Made by a program: the position numbers and the translations under genes. The notes beneath the pieces are model-generated. The model was given only the letters and a program-made list of their open reading frames with translations. It was not told where the DNA came from and did no database searches. From NCBI RefSeq assembly GCF_024220585.1, contig NZ_JAMXKF010000004.1, positions 248,001-312,000 on the forward strand: DNA of 64,000 nucleotides, written 5' to 3'. Shown in pieces: positions 47,384 to 56,369 of the stretch. This stretch comes from Dyadobacter diqingensis (GTDB lineage Bacteria > Bacteroidota > Bacteroidia > Cytophagales > Spirosomataceae). Position 1 is the stretch's first letter. Each line of letters starts with the position of its first letter.

Positions 47384-47968
47384 ATGAGTTTTTTCCGCCC
47401 TAACAAATATAAAACACTAACGGATCTTGTACATGCCTGCCAAAAGCAAGATGCAAGGGCGCAGACTGTCTTGTATGAGCGGTATAAAACCAAACTGGCC
47501 GGTGTGTGTGCACGTTATGCAAGAACAGATGCCGAGGCGGAAGATATTTTTCAGGATTCGCTGGTAAAGGTTTTTCGATTTATTCAGGAATTGAAAGAGC
47601 CTGAATCGGTTGATAGCTGGGTGAAATCGGTTGTTGTCAGGACGGCAATAAATTATTATAACAGAACGACAAAAACAGAAGCGTTAAGCGTCTCGCTTGA
47701 CTTGCTGGGTAACGATCCGGAGAACGACGATTACGGACGGATCATTGATCAGATCGACATGGCCGTATTGATGGAAGTGATAAACCAGTTGCCGGATGGA
47801 TACCGGATTGTGATTAACATGCACTTGATTGATGATTACACACACGTAGAAATTGCTAAAATGTTATCGATTGCAGAGAGTACTTCCCGGTCGCAATACA
47901 TGCGCGGGAGAAATTTATTGCTGATGAAATTACAGGAACTAGGAATAACGCAAAATGAAATCTACTGA
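47384..47968 (+). CDS. ECF RNA polymerase sigma factor
   Basis: A 194-residue ECF sigma factor. Region 2 is about 15-85 (LVHACQKQDARAQTVLYERYKTKL, then AEAEDIFQDSLVKVFRFI) and region 4 about 130-185 (LPDGYRIVINMHLIDDYTHVEIAKMLSIAESTSRSQY). It differs from the FecI-like factor near the window start in lacking an N-terminal extension and in its neighbours. Its gene overlaps the next one by 14 bases, typical of a sigma factor with its anti-sigma. The regulon probably includes its own operon. Confidence 0.92.
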   Translation: MSFFRPNKYKTLTDLVHACQKQDARAQTVLYERYKTKLAGVCARYARTDAEAEDIFQDSLVKVFRFIQELKEPESVDSWVKSVVVRTAINYYNRTTKTEALSVSLDLLGNDPENDDYGRIIDQIDMAVLMEVINQLPDGYRIVINMHLIDDYTHVEIAKMLSIAESTSRSQYMRGRNLLLMKLQELGITQNEIY

Positions 47969-49361
47969 CGAACCGATAGATGAGGTATTGCGAAAAGCCC
48001 TCAAACGTAAATTCGACACCTTTGAAAAGGAGCCGGATCCATCGTTAATACAGTCTATTTTTCATACATTGAAAGTGGGGCAAAGTCCTGGTATTGCACA
48101 GCAGTTTATCCAGTTGTCTTTACTTTTTGCCATTATCGTGACCGCAACACTGATGTTTTTGTCGTCATGGGAAGAGGATCCGAAAAATACCCTGGCGGGT
48201 CTCGTTACACCGAAAACTGAAAAAGGGACGTCGTTGCATAAGGGTATTGTGAAACATGATAAATCCCTTGAAGGAGAATTAAAAGGAAGAAAAGTATACA
48301 GCGACGAAAATAGAAAGGATGAAAAATTAACCCGGGAGCAACCGGTTGAAATTACGCAGGAAAGTGTACGCTTATCTGAAAAACTGAAACGTCCGACGGT
48401 TGCCGCAAACAAGCTTTTACGGAAATCAGAAAAAGGGCTCGTAACAAAAACTGAACGGTTCAAGGATGATACTGAATCGCAAAGTGACGTTTATGACGCG
48501 CAAAAATTAAGTGTTTTACCTGTTTTCGCCGGTGAAAAAAACAGAACAGATTATAGGAAAGAGATCGGTGTTGAGCAGGAAACGACTTTCCCTACGCAGG
48601 CTTCGGATGTAGCCGGCAATGACGGTCAAAACAAAGCTTCACCAATAAACAATCTTGAATTACTGGACAACAGACAGCCCGTCTTTTCCAGCTTCCCGCG
48701 AAAAGAGATGGTTGTCAATACAACGCCTCCCGTTGAGGCGTTTCCTGCTGTTAAGGATCGAAATCAATGGCGGTTTTTAGCCACTGCTGCATCAATGAAT
48801 ACGTTTCAGCTGCTCACAATTATTCCTGATCCCAAAATAAGGTATCAGAATTTTCGGTTTCCGGACAGGATTTCGGTCAGCAGCCTTGGGCATAAATTTA
48901 ATGTGGGTGTCGAAAAAAATGGTTTTCAGTTTCTGCTTAATTACGGGCAGTTCAAGCAGTCGTTGATCTATGAAATTGCGACCGATGAATTTTTGGTAGA
49001 ACATGACGAGACGAGCGATTATAAACTGATCAGGAAAGGAACACCTGTCGAAAAAAAAAGTACATTCAGGCTTTTGGGACTGGGGGTTAAGAAGCATGTT
49101 GTGGCAAAAAATGGCCCGTTCAAAAATTACTATCTTGATCTCGGTACAGAAGTTTCCCGGGAATTGTCCACTAGACAAAATGCTGTTTGGGGAAATTTCG
49201 GCATTGGAAAGCAAATAACGGTCAGTAGAAAAACGTCTCTGGTTATCGGTCCTTATTTTGAATACAGCTTTGTGAAATTGAAAAATACAGAAAACAGGTT
49301 TCAAATCCAGCCTTATCAAATTGGGTTATCCGTTGGTTTGAGATATTTGCAAAAACAATGA
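47955..49361 (+). CDS. Dual membrane-spanning anti-sigma factor (Dma-like)
   Basis: A 468-residue protein overlapping the sigma gene. The first ~45 residues are short, charged and cytoplasmic (a sigma-binding region), then a single membrane helix (about 52-70, LSLLFAIIVTATLMFLSSW), a ~190-residue Lys/Glu-rich linker suited to crossing the periplasm, and a C-terminal ~200-residue beta-rich domain (about 270-468) of alternating polar and hydrophobic strands ending GLRYLQKQ, like a small outer-membrane barrel. This layout matches the dual membrane-spanning anti-sigma family reported in Bacteroides, which lets an outer-membrane state control a cytoplasmic sigma factor. The barrel is inferred from pattern only. 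Confidence 0.72.
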   Translation: MKSTDEPIDEVLRKALKRKFDTFEKEPDPSLIQSIFHTLKVGQSPGIAQQFIQLSLLFAIIVTATLMFLSSWEEDPKNTLAGLVTPKTEKGTSLHKGIVKHDKSLEGELKGRKVYSDENRKDEKLTREQPVEITQESVRLSEKLKRPTVAANKLLRKSEKGLVTKTERFKDDTESQSDVYDAQKLSVLPVFAGEKNRTDYRKEIGVEQETTFPTQASDVAGNDGQNKASPINNLELLDNRQPVFSSFPRKEMVVNTTPPVEAFPAVKDRNQWRFLATAASMNTFQLLTIIPDPKIRYQNFRFPDRISVSSLGHKFNVGVEKNGFQFLLNYGQFKQSLIYEIATDEFLVEHDETSDYKLIRKGTPVEKKSTFRLLGLGVKKHVVAKNGPFKNYYLDLGTEVSRELSTRQNAVWGNFGIGKQITVSRKTSLVIGPYFEYSFVKLKNTENRFQIQPYQIGLSVGLRYLQKQ

Positions 49362-49603
49362 ATAACCAATTCAGGAAATTTCTGATCCGGTATCTTCGGA
49401 TACAGAACAAGGTTATCGGAATACTTGCCGCCATATTGATGTTGGTGGTATTGATAATAATGTTACAAATTGACTTGTCCGGAAATGATCTGCTATTTGT
49501 GATTCTTGTATTTTCCGGAGTCGGCTTAAGTTTTTACGCCGTTTATCGGATTTTCAGGCTCATGTTTTCTGACTCGGACACAGGAGATAAACGATCAAAA
49601 TGA
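49358..49603 (+). CDS. Small membrane protein, two predicted helices
   Basis: An 81-residue protein of unknown family. A basic start (MNNQFRKFLIRYLRIQ) is followed by two hydrophobic segments (about 20-38, IGILAAILMLVVLIIML, and 43-68, LLFVILVFSGVGLSFYAVY) and a charged tail. Its start overlaps the anti-sigma gene's stop and its end overlaps the next gene, so it is translated as part of that operon. It may assist or modulate the anti-sigma protein; that is a guess from gene order. Confidence 0.72.
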   Translation: MNNQFRKFLIRYLRIQNKVIGILAAILMLVVLIIMLQIDLSGNDLLFVILVFSGVGLSFYAVYRIFRLMFSDSDTGDKRSK

Positions 49604-49959
49604 AAATGTGGCTTCGCAGGATTTTTGGAAAAAATGGAAGGCAACCTGAGGATTTATATCAGATTGAAATAACCGACATTTTCATCAGGGTGCAAACTCC
49701 CAACGGAGATTCGGAGCAGATATTCTGGGACGATATTGATTGCATAAAACTGATCAATACCGATCAGGGACCTTGGATTCCCGACATTTGGTTGGGTTTA
49801 TTTGGTGAAAAAGACAGCTGTTACATCCCTCACGGAGCAGCTGGATTCGATACAATCTACGATCGCGTTAGCAAGTATGAAGGTTTTAACTTTGAAAATG
49901 TAGCGAAGTCTATGTCAAGTACAGAAAATCAGGAGTTTCTATTATGGAAAAAATGTTGA
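49600..49959 (+). CDS. Small conserved cytoplasmic protein, possible PH-like fold
   Basis: A 119-residue soluble protein with no signal peptide or membrane helix. Motifs EITDIFIRVQTPNGDSEQIFW and DDIDCIKLINTDQGPW suggest a beta-strand-rich PH-like barrel followed by a helix (about 85-110). Proteins like this are common in Bacteroidota but not functionally assigned, to my knowledge. It overlaps the membrane-protein gene by four bases, so it is the fourth gene of the sigma/anti-sigma operon. Confidence 0.7.
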   Translation: MKMWLRRIFGKNGRQPEDLYQIEITDIFIRVQTPNGDSEQIFWDDIDCIKLINTDQGPWIPDIWLGLFGEKDSCYIPHGAAGFDTIYDRVSKYEGFNFENVAKSMSSTENQEFLLWKKC

Positions 49960-50048
49960 ATATTGGGTTCCGGATCGGGCATCTTTAAGACCGGCCTGCG
50001 TTTGAAATTGACCGGCTAAAACCGGACACACCTTTAACAAATGTTTTG

Positions 50049-51044
50049 ATGAAACCCGTTATTATCTGTGTCGCAATCCATTTGATGTTTTGTTTTTCAG
50101 GCTTTTGTCAGGACTTGTCGGGTGTGTGGTCGGGTATTGTTGAACAACCTGGTAACGAGTTTGGACCTTTTACGCTTGACGTTCGCATCAATCAGGTAGG
50201 TAAACTTTTGAGCGGCGAAATAAAAACGGGCTCGCGATATGGTTTCGTCGTCCAGAAATTTCGTGGCCTTATCTATGATGGCAAGGTATTGATGAATGAA
50301 TTTGAAGTAATTAAAGATTCTTCGAATGCAGGCATCGCTTGGTGTCTGAAAGATCTGAAAGGTTTCTTTTTTGTCGAAAGAAATGAAAAAAAACGAATTA
50401 TTGAGGGCCCTTGGACCAGTAAAAAATCGTATCAAAAAAAGGCATACTTAGCCGGAAATTGTCCGCCTGGTACATTCAAAATTTCTCAAACAATAACTTC
50501 CAGTAAAGAGGCTAACAAAACACCTTCCGCAGTGCGCGGAAATTCAGGGAAGTCTGCCACAAAGATGCAGATGACGCAGCGCGAACCGGATCCTGTACAG
50601 GTTGACTACGTCAGTGCTTCGGCGCAGAATCCTAATGATAGCAGGGCGGTTGAAAAGCGTGTTTCGGACGGTGAAACAGCCGCTTTTCCCAAACCAAAAG
50701 TAGGCGAAAAATTGACGTTGTCTGTCAGATTTGAACAGAGTAAAGCCGTGATTTTACCGGAATCCAAACCGGAGCTCGACCGGTTGCTTGAATATTTGCA
50801 AGCTTATCCAACCATGGAAATTGCGCTGCTGGGGCATACCGATAATCAGGGTGACCCTGCCAGAAATCTCGCGCTTTCCTTTGACAGGGTCAATGTGATA
50901 AAAAGATATCTGGTCGATCACCGCATCTCTACAAACCGGATCTCGGTCAAAGGTCTTGGCAGTAAAACACCGGTTGCTGTCAACAACAGTGAAGAAAACC
51001 GAAGACTTAACCGTCGGGTTGAGATGATTGTTACGAGGCAGTAA
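50049..51044 (+). CDS. OmpA-family outer-membrane protein with N-terminal beta domain
   Basis: A 331-residue exported protein. Signal peptide about 1-20 (CFSGFCQ), an N-terminal beta-rich domain (about 22-145, LSGVWSGIVEQPGNEFGPFT) of unknown family, a low-complexity linker, and a C-terminal OmpA peptidoglycan-binding domain (about 215-330) with SVRFEQSKAVILPESKPEL, LLGHTDNQGDPARNLALSFDR and EENRRLNRRVEMIV. I start at the ATG at 50049, directly before the signal peptide. It lies 89 bases after the sigma operon in the same direction and could anchor that system to the wall or be its target. Confidence 0.88.
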   Translation: MKPVIICVAIHLMFCFSGFCQDLSGVWSGIVEQPGNEFGPFTLDVRINQVGKLLSGEIKTGSRYGFVVQKFRGLIYDGKVLMNEFEVIKDSSNAGIAWCLKDLKGFFFVERNEKKRIIEGPWTSKKSYQKKAYLAGNCPPGTFKISQTITSSKEANKTPSAVRGNSGKSATKMQMTQREPDPVQVDYVSASAQNPNDSRAVEKRVSDGETAAFPKPKVGEKLTLSVRFEQSKAVILPESKPELDRLLEYLQAYPTMEIALLGHTDNQGDPARNLALSFDRVNVIKRYLVDHRISTNRISVKGLGSKTPVAVNNSEENRRLNRRVEMIVTRQ

Positions 51045-51066
51045 TTTCAGGGAAAGATCCTGAAAT
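51044..51066. terminator. Short hairpin between convergent genes
   Basis: An 8-bp stem (51044-51051 with 51059-51066, arm ATTTCAGG) overlaps the last base of the OmpA stop codon and lies 11 bases from the convergent permease stop. No T tract is present, so any terminator role is tentative. Confidence 0.4.
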
Positions 51067-51076
51067 CTAAAACCAG

Positions 51077-52429
51077 TTACCATCTGTAAATATTTTTTCT
51101 GAAATTAACCCAGCCCAAAGCAGCCAGTAACAAAGTGAAAACAAGCAGCGGTGCAATCGCGCCGGGTAAGCTTACAGGTGTATTGTCCGAAAAGGTTTCT
51201 ACTTTGAATTTCGCCCAGTTTTCATTATTCACCGCCGATTCACTGAAAATTTTAGGATAGAAATATAGCCTCATTTTCTCATGAAAACGGCTGGTTTGAT
51301 CCATGAAAGCAAGCTGGTTTGTCAACCCCGATTTCGCTATTTCATCCAGCTGTACCTGCATATGAACGGTAGGGATAAATCTGGCGATACCAATACTGGC
51401 CGTGTTCCGTAATCCAAGCTTTTTCCGCAATTCGGCAACTTCCACGGAGGCATCATCGTCCCCGGCCTGCTGCATGGCATAATACCAAAGCCAGCTGAAT
51501 TCGGCCTCTGGCAACGGGAATTTTTTGAACTCCGGATAATGCGCGTAAAACTGATCCATAGTCGGTTTTTTGTCCATATCCCATTTTTCATGATACCCTT
51601 TTCGCTGTTTCACAGTCGTTTCAAGCGCTTCGGGAACAGGATATTTACTGACCAGATAACTGTTGACGACCGCCGGTAAAATGACGATCAGACTTATCCA
51701 GACCGATAACAGCAAAACCGCATTGTAACTCGAACTTTTTCCCAGCGAAGCAATCCAGAAACTCACACCAAACCAGAAAAGAATGTACAGGAACGACATG
51801 ATCAGCAGCAGGAAAAAGCGTCCATCGACGGGGATGTTTAACACCACCAGGGCCACGAGCAGGATGACCAACAGGGTTACGATTATGGCTGACAACCGGA
51901 TCGCAAATAACCTCAGAACGAGCCCGAACAAATTGTTGCTTTGCACTGCCGCGACTTTCCAGGTCCCACTTTCTTTTTCTTCTGAAATGATATTGTAGGT
52001 AAAAGCAATGATAAAAAGCGGAAAAAGGTAGATCAGCACAAAACTGAAATCAATATTGCCAAGCAGCAAATTACTCGGATTTTGCAGATCGGCATCGTAT
52101 TTCTGCGCTTCGAGGCCCCGGATGGTTACGCTCTGAATGGAGGAGTTTACATCACGTTGCCCGATCGACAGGCTGTTTATCGGCTTCGTTTCGTTAATCA
52201 GCGAAAACTTAATGTAATACAGCAGCAGTCCTATTTCCTTCGGGTGATACTGAACATTTCTGGCGATGTGTTCTTTTTGGAAAACCGCTGCTTCGGCGGC
52301 ATTGCCCGTTTGTTTTTCAAGAAACTGTTTTCCGATGATAACACTCACAAGTCCGGTTATCAGTAAAAATAGCAGTCCAATTTTCACTCCGTTCGAGGAG
52401 ATAAAATTTTTAAAGGCTAGTTTGATCAT
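51077..52429 (-). CDS. ABC transporter permease, ABC-2/DUF3526 type (second permease)
   Basis: A 450-residue inner-membrane protein, the last gene of the minus-strand operon. It starts with a membrane helix (about 14-33, GVKIGLLFLLITGLVSVIIG), then a periplasmic segment, then a group of helices (about 127-270, including FVLIYLFPLFIIAFTYNIIS and IIVTLLVILLVALVVLNIP), a ~130-residue soluble domain with DDDASVEVAELRKKLGL, and a last helix (about 425-445). This is the DUF3526 layout of ABC-2 permeases with a large extracytoplasmic insertion. One base separates it from its paralogue upstream. The substrate is unknown. Confidence 0.82.
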   Translation of the reverse strand: MIKLAFKNFISSNGVKIGLLFLLITGLVSVIIGKQFLEKQTGNAAEAAVFQKEHIARNVQYHPKEIGLLLYYIKFSLINETKPINSLSIGQRDVNSSIQSVTIRGLEAQKYDADLQNPSNLLLGNIDFSFVLIYLFPLFIIAFTYNIISEEKESGTWKVAAVQSNNLFGLVLRLFAIRLSAIIVTLLVILLVALVVLNIPVDGRFFLLLIMSFLYILFWFGVSFWIASLGKSSSYNAVLLLSVWISLIVILPAVVNSYLVSKYPVPEALETTVKQRKGYHEKWDMDKKPTMDQFYAHYPEFKKFPLPEAEFSWLWYYAMQQAGDDDASVEVAELRKKLGLRNTASIGIARFIPTVHMQVQLDEIAKSGLTNQLAFMDQTSRFHEKMRLYFYPKIFSESAVNNENWAKFKVETFSDNTPVSLPGAIAPLLVFTLLLAALGWVNFRKNIYRW

Positions 52430-52430
52430 T

Positions 52431-53873
52431 TTAGTTTACGTTAAGCTTTTTGGACATCAGTTGAATGATGCAAATGAGCGCTGTTATCCAGAAGATAAAA
52501 GCTAAGAAAGTAATGACCTCCGTTTTCAGGACAGCGGAAATGCCGGTCGGGCGGTACTGAAATTCGGGGACTTCCTGCCAGTGTTTTTGATCGATGATAT
52601 AAGGTTTATCACTCGGTCCGGGCTTTTTGTTGCTGATGTATTTAATTTGAAGTTCGTTCATTTTTTGCGCCATCGCGTAACGGTAAGCCTCGGCTTGCCG
52701 CTGAAAGTCGATGTAGGCATTGTAGTCGGTCCCCGAAAGGGTCATCGATAGATTTTTGATCGCCATAAACGGATTGAAAAACGCCATCGTTTTTGAAAAA
52801 CTGTTCTGATCCTGATACACTTCCAGGAGTTTTTCGAAATGCTGGTCGTAGATGCGGGCGCTGATTTTTTCTCCTTCCGCCATAATAAACCCACTGTAAT
52901 TAAAAGGGAGCTGCTGCACGGAATCGGCCCGGTGAGCCAGCAGCAGGGAATCTTTTATGTTTTTGTAATGTGGATCGTTGGGATTATGGCTGTCGCCCTC
53001 TTTGAGAATGTCATTTTCGATCCCGGTCTGGAAAGTAATTTTGGATGGCGCCGGGTAAATGTAAGTGCCTAACGCCTGGGAAGCTCTTGGTAAAACAATG
53101 GTTAAGGCCAGCCACAGGCCAATCAGCGAAACCAACGCTGATTTTGACGTCTTACTGGCGGCCGAGATCAATATCGCGATCACACAAAAAATGGCCAGGT
53201 AGATAAAATAGGCGAGTGAAACAAGCAGCAAACGGAGGATCTGGTCAAGCGAAATGCTGCCGTTTTGAAGCATACTCCAAAGTAAAATGGTGGCAAGCAT
53301 AACAGGCAGATATAGCGCCATTGTCACCTGGATCATACCCAGACTTTTACCAATCAGCAACTGTTTCCAGCTGATTCCCTGTGTTAAAATAATTTTTAAC
53401 GTGCCGTTTTCGCGCTCGCTGGCTATGCTTCCAAAGCCTAAGAAGAAGATTAACAAGGGCAACAGAATTTGCAAAATCTGCGCAATACTTATCTCTCCAA
53501 ACCGGAGCATGCTGGTAGAAAAACCTGCCTGAGAAAAGTTAACGGCGTTTTGTTTATGTGCTTCAAGAAAAATGGTATTTCCAAAAAAGCTCTCCATACC
53601 AAAATCGAAAATACTCAAGGGCGCTTTGGGACGAAAGGCAAAATGACCGTAATGCGCCATCCGGTGGGGATGTTTGTCGGGATTATCAAGCCAGTCCTGT
53701 CTGGCCTGATTCTGGAATCCGGATGTTATTTCGTTTTGGTCAACAAAGCTTGTCCAGCCGGTGTAGGCCGCATAAGAGAGTAAAAAAACGATGAAAACAA
53801 GGAGAATAAATAGGGCTTTGTTCTTAAAGGCGTTATTCCAAAAATGTCTGGCAATCAGTAATTCAGGTATCAT
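52431..53873 (-). CDS. ABC transporter permease, ABC-2/DUF3526 type (first permease)
   Basis: A 480-residue inner-membrane protein paralogous in layout to the next permease: an N-terminal helix (about 19-38, ALFILLVFIVFLLSYAAY), a periplasmic segment, a helix cluster including LQILLPLLIFFLGFGSIASERENGTLKIILTQ and ISWKQLLIGKSLGMIQVTMA, a soluble domain, and a final helix near the C-terminus. SERENGTLK is a conserved motif of ABC-2 permeases. It follows the receptor gene by 15 bases and precedes the second permease by one base, so the two probably form a heterodimer with the ATPase encoded first in the operon. Confidence 0.85.
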   Translation of the reverse strand: MIPELLIARHFWNNAFKNKALFILLVFIVFLLSYAAYTGWTSFVDQNEITSGFQNQARQDWLDNPDKHPHRMAHYGHFAFRPKAPLSIFDFGMESFFGNTIFLEAHKQNAVNFSQAGFSTSMLRFGEISIAQILQILLPLLIFFLGFGSIASERENGTLKIILTQGISWKQLLIGKSLGMIQVTMALYLPVMLATILLWSMLQNGSISLDQILRLLLVSLAYFIYLAIFCVIAILISAASKTSKSALVSLIGLWLALTIVLPRASQALGTYIYPAPSKITFQTGIENDILKEGDSHNPNDPHYKNIKDSLLLAHRADSVQQLPFNYSGFIMAEGEKISARIYDQHFEKLLEVYQDQNSFSKTMAFFNPFMAIKNLSMTLSGTDYNAYIDFQRQAEAYRYAMAQKMNELQIKYISNKKPGPSDKPYIIDQKHWQEVPEFQYRPTGISAVLKTEVITFLAFIFWITALICIIQLMSKKLNVN

Positions 53874-53888
53874 TTTCCAAACGTTACG

Positions 53889-56336
53889 TTAAAATTGATA
53901 AGTCAGGGTCAGGGTGGCGTTTCGAGGGGCGGCCGGGAACAGACGTGCGTAGGTTTGGGCTCCCAGCCAGTAGGTTTTGTCAAATAAATTCCCTGCGTTT
54001 AAGGCCAGCTGGATATTGCTTTTTGAAGGATTGTAAAAAATCGCCGCGTCGAAAACCATAAAGGCGGGTACCATAAAGTCGCGGGTAAACCATGGTACTT
54101 TGTTGCCCTGATGCTGGATGCCCAGTCCAATACCTAGATCTTTTAAAGCGGATGATCGGTTGAAGTTATACCGGGTCCATAGGTTGGCGCTGTGTTTTGG
54201 TGTGTTTTGTTTTCTCGCGCCGATCAATGACTGGTTCTGATCCTGGGTTATTGTTGCGTCAATGAAGCTGTACGACGCATTAATCTGCCAGTCGGGTGTG
54301 ATGTAGCCGGCTATGTCCCACTCAATCCCGCGACTGCGTTCCGCACCACGGGTGACCAACAAGTCAGGATTGGCCGGGTCGTTTGCATTCATCAAAATGT
54401 TTTTTTGCTCGATTTCGTAAAGTGCAACATTAAGTCTGACCCGGTTTTTGAAAAGATCCGCTTTTAGGCCCAATTCTTTCAGGTCACTTTTTAACGGCGC
54501 AAACTGACTTCCGGCAGGTAACGATCCTGTTTGTGGCATAAGCGTTACCGTGTTTGACTGCGGCTGATAACCTTGCAGATAAGTGCCATAAAAATTCACA
54601 GCCGGACTTGCCGCATAAGTAAAGCCGATTCGCGGGAGTAAAACCGTTTTGTGCATTTTGAGCGTATTGGGCGCTTCGTAGTTTGTGATATCTTCAAACC
54701 ATTCCTTCCGCAAGCTCCAAAGAAGTGTAAATCTGTTCCACTTCATTTGATCCTGGATATAAATGGCGTGATTCGTCGTCAATGCCGGGGGCAGGGCAGT
54801 CCTGACGTTCAGGGTGTAATCTTCGGCATTTCTAATGGTGTATGAGGGGTTTTGCAGGTCAAAATGACTGACGTTGGGTTTGGGTAAAATCTTGCCGCCA
54901 ATGGTAACGCTTTGATAATTAGCAGCATTGGCTAAAATAAAAGAGCCTGCAACGGAACCGTCTTTTAACAGAAAACCTCTTGCTGCATTTTGTCCGCCGC
55001 CTTTGAGTTTTTGCCATCGGTTTAAGTCATAACCCACCAGAAGTTTGTGGGAGAATGGACCCGTACCAAAATCAAAGTTTAGATAACTGTTCAGGTTATC
55101 CGTGTTCCAGTATTGCTGACGCTGGACAAACTGCATCGCGACCATGCTTGTAATCGGCGTGTTGCTGATATCAGGGGCGAAGGCGTTTGTGGTCCTGTGT
55201 TCCTGCAAATTTTCGGTCCAGGACTGCTTCATGTACGCGCTGTTGAAACTGATTTTCGAACTGATCTTCTGAGCCAGACTCATCATGATGATAACTTCCT
55301 TTGACTTGAAAAAGTCGTTGGATGCGCCGAGATTAAGGCTTCTGGGTGTACTTTTTAAGTCAGTCTTCCCAGCAACGGCTCCAAAAATAGGTTGCCCACG
55401 ATCCAGATTTCCGTTAATGTTGCTGAAAATCAGTTCAGCGTTAATGGCTGTTTTGTCGTTGGGTATATAACTTATCGAAGGTGAAACCAGGACGGACTTG
55501 TTCCCGACCAGATCTCTGTATGACCGTGCTTCCTGATAAGCGCCGTTGAGGCGGTACAACAGCGTTTTCGATTCGTTCAGAGGGCCCGTAAAATCGAGCG
55601 TACCCCGGAATGTACTGAAACTGCCCACACTCATACTGGCTGTTTTTCTGGGCGTAACAAGCGGTTTTTTCGTCACGAGGTTGATACTTCCTCCCGGATC
55701 AACCGACGAAAAGGTGGCGCTTGCCGGGCCCTTGATCACTTCCACTCTTTCGATGTTGGTCGTCAGCGGTTGTAAAAAATAGTATTGCCGGGTCCGCATC
55801 CCGTTGATGATTTGCCCTTCTTCGTTTTGGCTGATACCTCTGATCGTATATTGGTTGTAGTAACTCGACGGAATCACGCCACTCGCAATTTTGACCGCAT
55901 CGGCCAGGTAAAATGCCTGCCGGTCGGCCATCAATTCTTTGGTGATCGTGGAAATAGACTGAGGTATGTCCTTGTTCAAAGCGGAGATCCGGGTAGCTGC
56001 GAAGGAATACTCACTGTTGTAGTCTTTTGCCGTTCGTCCCGTCACTTCAACCGTCTGGAGCTGATTGATTTCAGGTACAAGGGCAATGACCAAAAAGCGG
56101 CTGGTATCTTTAATCCTGATTGTTTTGTAGCCTAAAAATGAAACCTGTATCGTTCCCTTTGCTTCCAGCGAAAAGTCACCTTTGGCATCCGTGGTTGTTC
56201 CTTTTTGGGAGTCGGGCTGTGTGATGGTTGCACCGGCTATTTTTTCGCCTGTCGCGGCGTCCGAGACGTTGCCGGATATTTGGGCTTTCAGAGCAAGTGA
56301 GCTAAGTAATAATAAGATCGTAAAGGAGTGTTTCAT
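53889..56336 (-). CDS. TonB-dependent siderophore-type receptor
   Basis: An 815-residue outer-membrane receptor. Signal peptide (about 1-18, LALKAQ), carboxypeptidase-regulatory-like domain (about 19-95, GNVSDAATGEKIAGATI), TonB-type plug (about 105-230; DIPQSISTITKELMADRQ, SSYYNQYTIRGISQ, VIKGPASATFSSVDPGGSINLVTKKP) and a beta-barrel ending TLTLTYQF. The PGG.INLVTK and IRG motifs are those of ferric-siderophore receptors (FhuA/FoxA type). It lies between the ABC ATPase and two exporter-type permeases, an unusual partner set. The likely ligand is a siderophore or similar metal complex; which one cannot be read from the sequence. Confidence 0.9.
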   Translation of the reverse strand: MKHSFTILLLLSSLALKAQISGNVSDAATGEKIAGATITQPDSQKGTTTDAKGDFSLEAKGTIQVSFLGYKTIRIKDTSRFLVIALVPEINQLQTVEVTGRTAKDYNSEYSFAATRISALNKDIPQSISTITKELMADRQAFYLADAVKIASGVIPSSYYNQYTIRGISQNEEGQIINGMRTRQYYFLQPLTTNIERVEVIKGPASATFSSVDPGGSINLVTKKPLVTPRKTASMSVGSFSTFRGTLDFTGPLNESKTLLYRLNGAYQEARSYRDLVGNKSVLVSPSISYIPNDKTAINAELIFSNINGNLDRGQPIFGAVAGKTDLKSTPRSLNLGASNDFFKSKEVIIMMSLAQKISSKISFNSAYMKQSWTENLQEHRTTNAFAPDISNTPITSMVAMQFVQRQQYWNTDNLNSYLNFDFGTGPFSHKLLVGYDLNRWQKLKGGGQNAARGFLLKDGSVAGSFILANAANYQSVTIGGKILPKPNVSHFDLQNPSYTIRNAEDYTLNVRTALPPALTTNHAIYIQDQMKWNRFTLLWSLRKEWFEDITNYEAPNTLKMHKTVLLPRIGFTYAASPAVNFYGTYLQGYQPQSNTVTLMPQTGSLPAGSQFAPLKSDLKELGLKADLFKNRVRLNVALYEIEQKNILMNANDPANPDLLVTRGAERSRGIEWDIAGYITPDWQINASYSFIDATITQDQNQSLIGARKQNTPKHSANLWTRYNFNRSSALKDLGIGLGIQHQGNKVPWFTRDFMVPAFMVFDAAIFYNPSKSNIQLALNAGNLFDKTYWLGAQTYARLFPAAPRNATLTLTYQF

Positions 56337-56369
56337 AACCGGGTTTTGTTCAGATAATCGGAGTGAGGG

